From an uncultured bacterium (lineage in GTDB: Bacteria; Pseudomonadota; Gammaproteobacteria; Burkholderiales; Burkholderiaceae_C): a stretch of 64,000 nucleotides of DNA. The stretch's first letter is position 1. Every line of letters starts with the position of its first letter. Shown here piece after piece: positions 34,235 through 41,943 of this stretch. The position numbers were made by a program, and so were the translations under genes. Location of the stretch: contig CAIYQZ010000034.1 in assembly GCA_903928495.1 (NCBI GenBank), positions 62,001-126,000 of the forward strand, given 5' to 3'. The notes beneath the pieces were generated by a model. The model did no database searches, was not told the DNA's origin, and saw only the letters and a program-made list of their open reading frames with translations.

Positions 34235-36480
34235 GGGGCTGGTGGGTCCGTGGGGGCCGTTGCAGCGTCGGGCTGGCGACTGTCGATGGGCAGGCGAACG
34301 CGAAACCGGCTGCCAACGCCGGGCTCGGAATGGATGTCAATGTGGCCGTGGTGCCGCTCCATCACGCTCCAGGCAATCGACAGGCCCAGACCGGTTCCCT
34401 GGCCGGGTGGTTTGGTGGTGAAAAAGGGCTCGAAAATGCGCTTCATCTGGCCCGGCGTCATGCCGCAACCGGTGTCTTCTACCTCGATCCACGCCTGGTG
34501 TTCGTCGGCACCGGTGCGCACGGTGATGGTGCCGCGCTGCTCGATGGCCTGTGCTGCGTTGACCAGCAGGTTCATCACCACCTGGTTGATCTGAGAGGCC
34601 ACGCAATACACCTGTGGCAGGGGCTGGTACTCGCGGCGCAACTCGGCTTTGTACTTGATCTGGTTCCACACCATGTTGATGGTGCTCTCCAGGCCTTGGG
34701 CCAGATCGGCCCACTGCCAGTCGGTGTCTCCGGCGCGTGAGAAGTTTTTGAGGTCTTGCACGATCTTGCGCACACGCTCGATGCCGTCCTGCGACTCGGC
34801 AATCAGCTCTGGCAATTCGGCCACCGCAAACTCGTGGTCGTGTGTCTGTTTGAGTGCATGCACAGGCGCAAAGGCTGAGCTGTGGGGTTCACCCAGTTCG
34901 GCCTCTATCGCCTGGTAAGCAGCGTCCACCGCCATGAGGCCAGACACGTAGCGCGCCAGCGTGCCCAGGTTGGACCTCACGAAGCCGATGGGGTTGTTGA
35001 TTTCGTGTGCCACCCCGGCCGCTAGCTGGCCGATGGAGGCCATTTTTTCGGTTTGCAGGAGCTGCAGTTGCATGTCGGCCAGTTTGGCGTTGGCGGCCTC
35101 CAGCTCATGCAGGCGTTGTTGCAGCGCCTGCTCGGCGCGGGTGCGCTGCGTCATGCGCCACAGGTCGTTGCCCAGCAGTTGCAGGGTGTCCACGTCGGTC
35201 TGGGTGTAGTCCGACGATTTGTTGCCAACGCCGAGCATCATGCAGACGCGTTCGCCCTCGATGACGGGAACTGACACAAACCGCTGCAAAGCTGTGTGGC
35301 CGGTGGGCAGCCCGTGTTTGTGTGCCAGGGAGTCGTAGTCGTTCACCACCACGGGGCCGCGGTTGCGGAAGCAGTCTGCCCAGACACCTGCCGATGAAAT
35401 GGGGTAGTGGCTGTCGTGCGCTGCGGTGCAACCCTTCAGCGCGCCGCCGGTCCAGGTGACGAGTTCCAGTGTTTCCTGGTCATTGTTCACAAAGTGCAAA
35501 AAGCCAATCCGGCTGTGCGTGAGCCGTTCCACGGTCTCCAGCCCCTGGGTGAGCAGGGTGCGTTCGTCAAGGCGCACGGCCATTTCCTGCAGGTCCAGGA
35601 GTGCCTGTGTGCGCTCGTTGTCATGGTGCTGGTCTGTCACGTCCAGGCTGATACCGCCCAGCAGTCGCTGACCTTGCCCACCGTCCACCACAAACAATCG
35701 TGTTTCCACGTGACGGTCCTGGAAGGTTTGCGGCACGGTCTGATTCATGCCACTGGCCAACACGGCGCGGTCGAGCGCGTTGGCCGCCTCGGCAAACGGA
35801 CCAGGAAACAGCTGCTCGTTGTTGCGCCCGATCAGCGAAGCGGCATCGGCCCCCAGCGACTGGGCCAGGTAGCGGTTGACCATCAATAGGCGCAGATTGG
35901 CGTCTTTCAGGAACACGGTCCCTGGCAACTGGTCGATGAAGGCTTGGGTGAGCCGCTGGGCACGTTTGGCCTGTGCCTCTGCTTCATCGCGCTGGCGGTT
36001 GCGAGCGAAGTTGTCTAGGGCATAACCGATGTTGGCCGCCATTTGCACCAGCATCGTTTTGACGCCGGGGTCGAACGCGTTACTGTGCCGGGCGTGCAGG
36101 CACAGCACCCCAACGGTCTGCCCCTCGCGCAGCAGGGGCAGGGCGGCTGATGAGTGCCAGGGCGCTCCTTCAACGGGGGTGGTCCACTCTGCGCTTTGGC
36201 TGTCAAGCGCCCGCTGCACCGGCCCGCTGGTGCTGATGTGCTCTCGCCCCACACCTGCAAACGCCACGGTTTCCAATTGCCCAGTGTCGGCGTTGCGCAT
36301 GCTGACCCAGGCGGCCTTCAGTGGATCTCTGGCCACGAGGTCCTGGCAGAGTTGCTCGAACAGCGGTTGCTCGCCGCCACTGCGGATGATGGTTTGGTCG
36401 CAGCGGCTGAGGGTGGAATACAGCCCCACCAGGCGCGCAGCCCTGCGGCTCTGAACGGCGGGCGGCGTGGGCGCTGTCAT
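34231..36480 (-). CDS. GAF/PAS/GAF sensor histidine kinase
   Basis: A 749-residue soluble kinase. An N-terminal GAF domain (about residues 35-175), a PAS domain (about 185-305) and a second GAF domain (about 320-480) precede a coiled coil and a transmitter. Its His lies in [12 protein letters not shown], with NLLVNAAQAI as N box and GTGLGLS as G2. The second GAF contains LGVGNKSSDY, a pattern seen in GAF domains of the same family as AdrA-like sensors, but its ligand is unknown. ATG 36480 is preferred because it begins the first conserved helix. It is the promoter-proximal gene of the minus-strand operon. Confidence 0.92.
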   Translation of the reverse strand: MTAPTPPAVQSRRAARLVGLYSTLSRCDQTIIRSGGEQPLFEQLCQDLVARDPLKAAWVSMRNADTGQLETVAFAGVGREHISTSGPVQRALDSQSAEWTTPVEGAPWHSSAALPLLREGQTVGVLCLHARHSNAFDPGVKTMLVQMAANIGYALDNFARNRQRDEAEAQAKRAQRLTQAFIDQLPGTVFLKDANLRLLMVNRYLAQSLGADAASLIGRNNEQLFPGPFAEAANALDRAVLASGMNQTVPQTFQDRHVETRLFVVDGGQGQRLLGGISLDVTDQHHDNERTQALLDLQEMAVRLDERTLLTQGLETVERLTHSRIGFLHFVNNDQETLELVTWTGGALKGCTAAHDSHYPISSAGVWADCFRNRGPVVVNDYDSLAHKHGLPTGHTALQRFVSVPVIEGERVCMMLGVGNKSSDYTQTDVDTLQLLGNDLWRMTQRTRAEQALQQRLHELEAANAKLADMQLQLLQTEKMASIGQLAAGVAHEINNPIGFVRSNLGTLARYVSGLMAVDAAYQAIEAELGEPHSSAFAPVHALKQTHDHEFAVAELPELIAESQDGIERVRKIVQDLKNFSRAGDTDWQWADLAQGLESTINMVWNQIKYKAELRREYQPLPQVYCVASQINQVVMNLLVNAAQAIEQRGTITVRTGADEHQAWIEVEDTGCGMTPGQMKRIFEPFFTTKPPGQGTGLGLSIAWSVMERHHGHIDIHSEPGVGSRFRVRLPIDSRQPDAATAPTDPPAP

Positions 36481-36493
36481 GGCGGTGGCTGGC

Positions 36494-37159
36494 TCAGCGC
36501 TCTGCGTCGAGCCGGAGTTTGTCGAGCACATCGCCTACCAGCTCCAGCCGGAGCAATGGGGCGTCGAGTGACATCAGCCGCTGCTTGAGTTCGCTGCCCA
36601 CAGGCAACAGGTCGCACCAGCGGTTGGCCACCCAGCCGGCGTCGTGCCAGTTCCAGGGCGGGGCAATGGGCAGTTGGTCGGGGCTGGTGGTTTGGGCGCG
36701 CAGGCTGTCGAGCACTTGCTGCAAAGACCGCACGGTACCAGACAGTTCTTCGGGCACAGGCGTGGGCATGTCTTGCGCCAGCAATTCAACATCGGCCACC
36801 CAGAGGCCGTGCTTCAGCTTCTCGCGCTGTTGCACCCTAAAGCGCTGTTCACCCCGGCAGCGCACCAGCAGCAAGCCGGGTTGCACCTGTTCGATGAGTT
36901 CAATGCGTGCCAGTGTGCCCACGTCTTGGAATGCCTCTGGCGCCTCGGTGTCTGGGCCGTGGCGCGGGGCGGTGGCCACCTCTGCACCCTGTGTCAGGCT
37001 GACCACGCCGAACGGCGCGCCCTCGCGGTGGCAGCGCTGCACCATGTCGAGGTAGCGCACCTCAAAAATGCGCAGCGGCAACAAACCACCGGGAAAGAGC
37101 ACGGTTTGCAGCGGGAACAGCGGCAGGCGTGTCAGCGTCAGCGGGGGCGATTCAGACAT
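36494..37159 (-). CDS. LON substrate-binding domain protein
   Basis: A 221-residue protein with the N-terminal LON (LAN/PUA-like) fold: LPLFPLQTVLFPGGLLPL near the start, then LRIFEVRYLDMV. It lacks the AAA and protease domains of Lon. Such stand-alone proteins are common in proteobacteria and have no settled role. The gene is 13 bases upstream of the GAF kinase on the same strand, so the four signalling genes may share its promoter. A head-to-head pair of dispersed repeats precedes it. Confidence 0.9.
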   Translation of the reverse strand: MSESPPLTLTRLPLFPLQTVLFPGGLLPLRIFEVRYLDMVQRCHREGAPFGVVSLTQGAEVATAPRHGPDTEAPEAFQDVGTLARIELIEQVQPGLLLVRCRGEQRFRVQQREKLKHGLWVADVELLAQDMPTPVPEELSGTVRSLQQVLDSLRAQTTSPDQLPIAPPWNWHDAGWVANRWCDLLPVGSELKQRLMSLDAPLLRLELVGDVLDKLRLDAER

Positions 37160-37164
37160 GATTC

Positions 37165-37220
37165 ATATATAAAAAATGCCGCTGGCGCTTGATGGTATTG
37201 AGTTTGTAGCTATAAATTTA
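37165..37220 (-). repeat. Dispersed repeat, copy C1 (minus orientation)
   Basis: Read on the minus strand it gives tatagctacaaa, ctcaataccatcaagcgc and ggcattttttatata, matching copy B closely. It is paired head-to-head with copy C2, so the two can fold into a long imperfect hairpin in the accD to LON-protein gap. Confidence 0.65.
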
Positions 37221-37269
37221 AATAAATAGCAAACAAATCAATACAGACAAGCGCTGGATGGATTTATTG
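37221..37269 (+). repeat. Dispersed repeat, copy C2 (plus orientation)
   Basis: aaatagcaaacaaatcaata, then cagacaagcgctgg and gatttattg. It overlaps the last codons of accD by a few bases and is inverted relative to C1. Confidence 0.65.
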
Positions 37270-38136
37270 CACTGCGTCTGCGCTCTGGCGTTGCAACATG
37301 GCCAGGGTGTTGGCCACGGTGCTGCGCAGCTCGCGGCGGTCGCAAATGAAGTCGACCGCGCCCTTGGTCTGCAAAAACTCTGCGCGCTGGAAGCCTTCGG
37401 GCAGCTTCACCCGCACAGTGTTCTCGATCACGCGGGGGCCGGCAAAACCAATCAGTGCTTTGGGCTCGGCAATCACCACGTCACCCACAAAGGCAAAACC
37501 GGCGCTCACGCCGCCCATGGTGGGGTCGGTCAGCACGCTGATGTAGGGCAGGCCTTTTTTGGCCAGTCGGGTGAGGGCGGCGTTGGTTTTGGCCATTTGC
37601 ATGAGGCTCAGCAGGCCCTCTTGCATGCGCGCGCCGCCCGTGGCGGTGAAGCAGATGAAGGGCACTTTTTGTTCGATGGCGGTTTCCACGCCGCGCACAA
37701 AGCGCTCGCCCACCACGCTGCCCATGCTGCCGCCCATGAAGTCGAATTCAAAGCAAGCCACGACCACGTCGATGCTCATGACCGCGCCACCCATGACGAT
37801 GAGTGCATCGGTTTCGCCCGTGTTCTCCAGCGCCTCTTTCAGGCGCTCGGGGTATTTGCGGCTGTCTTTGAACTTGAGTGCGTCAACGGGCAACACCTCT
37901 TGCCCGATTTCGTAACGGCCTTCGCCGTCCAGAAAGGCGTTGAGGCGGTCGCGGGCCCCAATGCGGTGGTGGTGGCTGCACTGGGGGCACACGTTCTGGT
38001 TTTTCTCCAGATCGGTCTTGTACAGCACGGCCTCACAACTGGGGCACTTGATCCACAGGCCCTCGGGCACCGTGCGGCGCTCGCTCGGGTCGGTGGGGGT
38101 GATTTTGGGGGGCAGCAGTTTTTCCAGCCAGGACAT
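37264..38136 (-). CDS. accD: Acetyl-CoA carboxylase carboxyltransferase subunit beta
   Basis: A 290-residue subunit that, with AccA, transfers the carboxyl group from biotin to acetyl-CoA to give malonyl-CoA for the fab enzymes at the other end of the window. The N-terminal zinc ribbon is clear (CPSCE and CPQC, residues 34-56), then the crotonase-fold core with GARMQEG and [13 protein letters not shown]. It follows trpA, the classical trp-accD linkage. The stop codon touches a dispersed repeat. Confidence 0.97.
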   Translation of the reverse strand: MSWLEKLLPPKITPTDPSERRTVPEGLWIKCPSCEAVLYKTDLEKNQNVCPQCSHHHRIGARDRLNAFLDGEGRYEIGQEVLPVDALKFKDSRKYPERLKEALENTGETDALIVMGGAVMSIDVVVACFEFDFMGGSMGSVVGERFVRGVETAIEQKVPFICFTATGGARMQEGLLSLMQMAKTNAALTRLAKKGLPYISVLTDPTMGGVSAGFAFVGDVVIAEPKALIGFAGPRVIENTVRVKLPEGFQRAEFLQTKGAVDFICDRRELRSTVANTLAMLQRQSADAVQ

Positions 38137-38156
38137 CAGTCACTCCTTGCGGTGAG

Positions 38157-38188
38157 AACCCCGCATGCCGGGTGGCATGTGCGGGGTT
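38157..38188 (-). terminator. Hairpin between trpA and accD
   Basis: aaccccgcatgcc (38157-38169) pairs with ggcatgtgcggggtt (38174-38188) with one bulged base. No T-tract follows in either direction, so it is a weak candidate for terminating trpBA or attenuating accD. Confidence 0.35.
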
Positions 38189-38281
38189 TGAATGGGACGG
38201 GCTGACACAGCAGGGCGGTCAGCGCCGGGTTGGAGAGTATGTACACGGAATTATGCGCGGACGCGTGGCCGCCAGGGCGCT

Positions 38282-39097
38282 TCAGCTTTGCGCGTCCAGC
38301 GCCTGGCGGATGCCCGACAGGAACTCGGCGGCAGCCAGCGCAACGCCTTCGCGTGGCTGGTTTTCAATGAGTTGGATCAGGCGGGTGCCAATGACCACCG
38401 CATCGGCCACACGGCCCACAGCAGTCGCGGTGGCCGCGTCGCGGATGCCGAAGCCCACGCCCACCGGCACGCTGACGTGCTGGCGGATGCGCGGCAGCAT
38501 GGCCTCCACGGCCGCAGTGTCGAGGTTGCCCGCGCCCGTCACGCCCTTGAGCGACACGTAGTACACATAGCCGCTGGCCAGGCGACCCACGAGGTCCATG
38601 CGCTCGGGTGTGGAAGTAGGGGCCAGCAAAAAGATGAGGTCAAGGCCGTGGGCCTTGAGGGTGGCGGCAAACTGCTCGCACTCTTCGGGCGGGTAGTCGA
38701 CGATGAGCACACCATCAACGCCCGCCGCCGCCGCGTCGCGGATGAAGCTGTCGGGGCCGTGCTTCAGGTTGTAGGCCTCCACCGGGTTGGCGTAGCCCAT
38801 CAGCACCACGGGGGTGGTGGCGTCTGACTGGCGGAATGCTTTCACCATGCCCAGCACCTGGGTGGTGCCCACACCAAAGCCCAGCGCTTTTTCACCGGCC
38901 TTTTGAATGACAGGACCATCGGCCATGGGGTCGGAGAAGGGCACGCCCAACTCGATCACGTCAGACCCGGCGGCCACCATGGCATGCATCAGATCGGGTG
39001 TGATGTCTGCGTAGGGGAAGCCCGCCGTCACGTAGGGAATGAGCGCCTTGCGCCCCTCGGCCTTGAGTTGGGCCAGTTTGGATTGGATGCGGCTCAT
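38282..39097 (-). CDS. trpA: Tryptophan synthase alpha subunit
   Basis: A 271-residue TIM barrel that cleaves indole-3-glycerol phosphate to indole, which is channelled to TrpB. Catalytic Glu and Asp lie in [16 protein letters not shown]; the phosphate loop is [13 protein letters not shown] 39097 overlaps the trpB stop by four bases. The 5' extension in frame reaches into trpB and is rejected. Confidence 0.98.
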   Translation of the reverse strand: MSRIQSKLAQLKAEGRKALIPYVTAGFPYADITPDLMHAMVAAGSDVIELGVPFSDPMADGPVIQKAGEKALGFGVGTTQVLGMVKAFRQSDATTPVVLMGYANPVEAYNLKHGPDSFIRDAAAAGVDGVLIVDYPPEECEQFAATLKAHGLDLIFLLAPTSTPERMDLVGRLASGYVYYVSLKGVTGAGNLDTAAVEAMLPRIRQHVSVPVGVGFGIRDAATATAVGRVADAVVIGTRLIQLIENQPREGVALAAAEFLSGIRQALDAQS

Positions 39098-40392
39098 TTC
39101 ACGACTTTCACAATGTGTTCGGCGCTGTCGGCCATGCCACCTTTGACCGACTGGCCACGGCAGCTGGGGCGGCAATAAAAATCGGCGTTGGACAGGTCGG
39201 CCACCGTGCCGATGTCTTTGTCACCACGGCCCGACAGGTTGACCAGAATGCTCTGGTCAGGGCGCATGGTTTTGGCCAGCTTCATGGCATAGGCCACGGC
39301 GTGGCTGGACTCCAGCGCGGGAATGATGCCCTCGGTGCGGCACAGGTAGTGGAAGGCTTCCAGCGCTTCGGTGTCGGTGATGCCCACGTATTCGGCGCGG
39401 CCAATGTCTTTCAGAAACGCGTGCTCTGGGCCCACGCCGGGGTAGTCGAGGCCGGCACTGATGCTGTGGGTTTCGGTGATCTGGCCGTTGTCATCCTGCA
39501 GGATGTAGGTGCGGTTGCCGTGCAACACGCCGGGGCTGCCTTTTTGCAAAGACATGGAGTGTTTGTCGGAGTCCACGCCTTCGCCCGCCGCTTCCACGCC
39601 GATGAGCCGGGTGGCCTCGTGACCGATGTAGGGGTAAAAAATGCCCATGGCATTGCTGCCGCCGCCCACGCACGCAATCACCGCATCGGGTTGGCTGCCA
39701 GGCAGGCCCACCTCGGCCATGATTTCGGGCATTTGCTTCAGGCATTCGTTGCCAATCACGCTCTGGAAGTCTCGCACCATCATGGGGTAGGGGTGCGGGC
39801 CTGCCACGGTGCCAATGATGTAGAACGTGTTGTCCACATTGGCCACCCAGTCGCGCATGGCCTCGTTCAGCGCGTCTTTCAGGGTTTTGCTGCCACTTTC
39901 CACGGGTACCACGGTGGCACCGAGCAGCTTCATGCGGTACACGTTGGGGCTTTGGCGTTTGACGTCTTCAGCACCCATGTAGACCACACATTCCAGCCCG
40001 TAGCGTGCACAGATGGTGGCGGTGGCCACGCCGTGCTGGCCAGCGCCGGTTTCGGCAATCACTCGCGGTTTGCCCATGCGCTTGGCCAGCATGGCTTGGC
40101 CGATGGTGTTATTGACCTTGTGTGCGCCGGTGTGGTTGAGGTCTTCGCGCTTCAAGAAGATTTGCGCCCCGCCCATTTCGCGGCTCATGCGGGCCGCGTG
40201 GTACACGGGCGAGGGGCGGCCCACAAAGTGCGCCAACTCGTTTCTGAATTCGGCCAGAAATTCGGGGTCGTGCTGGTACTTGGCGTAGGCCTCGCGCAGC
40301 TGGTTGATGGCGTGGGTGAGCGTTTCGCTCACAAAGCTGCCGCCGTAAATGCCAAAGTGGCCGCGGGCGTCGGGTTGCTGATATTCAAACAT
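39094..40392 (-). CDS. trpB: Tryptophan synthase beta subunit
   Basis: A 432-residue PLP enzyme that joins indole and serine to tryptophan. The PLP-binding Lys is in HTGAHKVNN and the glycine-rich phosphate loop is [10 protein letters not shown]. It starts [18 protein letters not shown], giving the long form of the N-terminus. Translationally coupled to trpA; trpF precedes it by 39 bases. Confidence 0.98.
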   Translation of the reverse strand: MFEYQQPDARGHFGIYGGSFVSETLTHAINQLREAYAKYQHDPEFLAEFRNELAHFVGRPSPVYHAARMSREMGGAQIFLKREDLNHTGAHKVNNTIGQAMLAKRMGKPRVIAETGAGQHGVATATICARYGLECVVYMGAEDVKRQSPNVYRMKLLGATVVPVESGSKTLKDALNEAMRDWVANVDNTFYIIGTVAGPHPYPMMVRDFQSVIGNECLKQMPEIMAEVGLPGSQPDAVIACVGGGSNAMGIFYPYIGHEATRLIGVEAAGEGVDSDKHSMSLQKGSPGVLHGNRTYILQDDNGQITETHSISAGLDYPGVGPEHAFLKDIGRAEYVGITDTEALEAFHYLCRTEGIIPALESSHAVAYAMKLAKTMRPDQSILVNLSGRGDKDIGTVADLSNADFYCRPSCRGQSVKGGMADSAEHIVKVVK

Positions 40393-40431
40393 GGGGTGCC
40401 TCTGGGGAGATGCCAACCCCTGTTGGTGGGG

Positions 40432-41136
40432 TCAGCGCGGTGAGTTCAACTGTGCATCGGCTGCGCGCACGGCAGCCACGAATTGCGCCATTTTGTCGGG
40501 GTCTTTGCGGCCCTTGACGGGTTTGCCGTCGGGCCCAGTCAGCTCCACACCGGAGCTGACATCAACGGCCCACGGGCACACCGTCAAGATGCCATCGGTC
40601 ACGTTTGCAGCGTCGAGTCCACCAGACAAAACGAGGCGAGAGCTGACGCTTGGAGGAAGCTGTGACCAATTGAAGGCTGTCCAGTCGAAGGTTTTGCCAC
40701 CACCGCCAAAGCCGTCCACCAGTGCGTCGAGCAGGATGGCGTGGGCCAGCGGGTACCGAGCTGCGTATTCTAAAAGATCGAACCCCGGTGCACCCGGTGC
40801 GGTGGGAATGCGCGCGGCCCGCATGTGGCGGTGCCCGGCGGCGGCGCAGGTTTCAGGGCTCTCATCACCATGAAATTGGGCCACAGCGCTTGTGTTGATT
40901 GACAAGCTTGCTACCACGTTGGGTGTGGTCTCGTTCACAAACAACAGCACGGGTGTGACGAACGCGGGCAACCGCTTTGTCAGCTCAGCCGCGCGCTGGG
41001 CCGACACACACCGCGGGCTTTTGGGGTACAGCACAAAACCAATGGCATCTGCCCCGGCGTGCACGGCCGCGTCCACGTCGTCCTCGCGGGTGAGGCCGCA
41101 AATTTTGATTCGGGTGCGGTGTGGGGCGGTGGTCAT
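40432..41136 (-). CDS. trpF: Phosphoribosylanthranilate isomerase
   Basis: A 234-residue TIM barrel of the tryptophan pathway. RTRIKICGLTREDDV carries the catalytic Cys and VQ-type FHGDE follows; a C-terminal LSGGLDAANV segment binds phosphate. It overlaps the truA stop by four bases and lies upstream of trpB; the rest of the trp genes are not in the window, consistent with the split trp genes of Burkholderiales. Confidence 0.97.
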   Translation of the reverse strand: MTTAPHRTRIKICGLTREDDVDAAVHAGADAIGFVLYPKSPRCVSAQRAAELTKRLPAFVTPVLLFVNETTPNVVASLSINTSAVAQFHGDESPETCAAAGHRHMRAARIPTAPGAPGFDLLEYAARYPLAHAILLDALVDGFGGGGKTFDWTAFNWSQLPPSVSSRLVLSGGLDAANVTDGILTVCPWAVDVSSGVELTGPDGKPVKGRKDPDKMAQFVAAVRAADAQLNSPR

Positions 41137-41927
41137 GGGTGTGAGGGCAACCAGTCAAAGCCGGGCACCGCGTCGGGCAGACCCCATTGGGCACCGTAGC
41201 GGGGGCCAAGGAAATACAGGCCGTCGGGCGAGAACGTGGGGGCTGCCACCTCGCGTGAGCGAGCATCCAGCACCATTTTCATCCAGGCGGGGTCGCGCAG
41301 GCCCTGGCCCACAGCCAGCAGGCAGCCCATGATGTTGCGGATCATGTGGTGCAAAAACGCACTGCCCTCAAAGTCAAACCGCCAGTAAGCGCCGTGGCGT
41401 GTGATGGCAACGGGCTGCAGCGTTTTGACGGGTGACAAGGCTTGGCATTGCGCCGCCCTGAACGATGTGAAGTCGTGTTCACCAGCCAAAAAGGCTGCAG
41501 CCTCCAGCATGGGCTGCAATGCCAGCGTGCGAAACACCCAGCCCACCCGCCCGGCGTCGATGCTGGGGCGAACGGGTGACTCCAGCACCACGTAGCTGTA
41601 ACGGCGCGAGGTGGCACAGGCGCGGGCATGGAACCCGTCTGGCACATGGCGTGCCCACTGAATGGCGATGTCGGAGGGCAAATACCGGTTGGTGCCGCGA
41701 ACCCAAGAGCTGTCGGTGCGCTCCACGTCGGTGTCGAAGTGCGCCACCTGCATGAGACCGTGCACTCCTGCATCGGTGCGGCCCGCACACATCACGTTCG
41801 GTGATGGAGACGCCAGGAATGTGCCCAGGGCATGTTCCAGTCGGTCTTGCACGGTGCGGCCGCTGGGCTGGCTTTGCCAGCCTTCATAGGCACCGCCGCC
41901 GTAGCTGAGACCGAGCGCGATCCTCAA
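41133..41927 (-). CDS. truA: tRNA pseudouridine synthase A
   Basis: A 264-residue enzyme that forms pseudouridine at positions 38-40 of tRNA anticodon arms. The catalytic Asp lies in AGRTDAGVHG near residue 52, and the LSYGGGAYEGWQ start is typical. It follows fimV by 16 bases and overlaps trpF by four. The fimV-truA-trpF order is a Burkholderiales hallmark. Confidence 0.97.
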   Translation of the reverse strand: MRIALGLSYGGGAYEGWQSQPSGRTVQDRLEHALGTFLASPSPNVMCAGRTDAGVHGLMQVAHFDTDVERTDSSWVRGTNRYLPSDIAIQWARHVPDGFHARACATSRRYSYVVLESPVRPSIDAGRVGWVFRTLALQPMLEAAAFLAGEHDFTSFRAAQCQALSPVKTLQPVAITRHGAYWRFDFEGSAFLHHMIRNIMGCLLAVGQGLRDPAWMKMVLDARSREVAAPTFSPDGLYFLGPRYGAQWGLPDAVPGFDWLPSHP

Positions 41928-41943
41928 GGTGCAGGAGCCGTGG

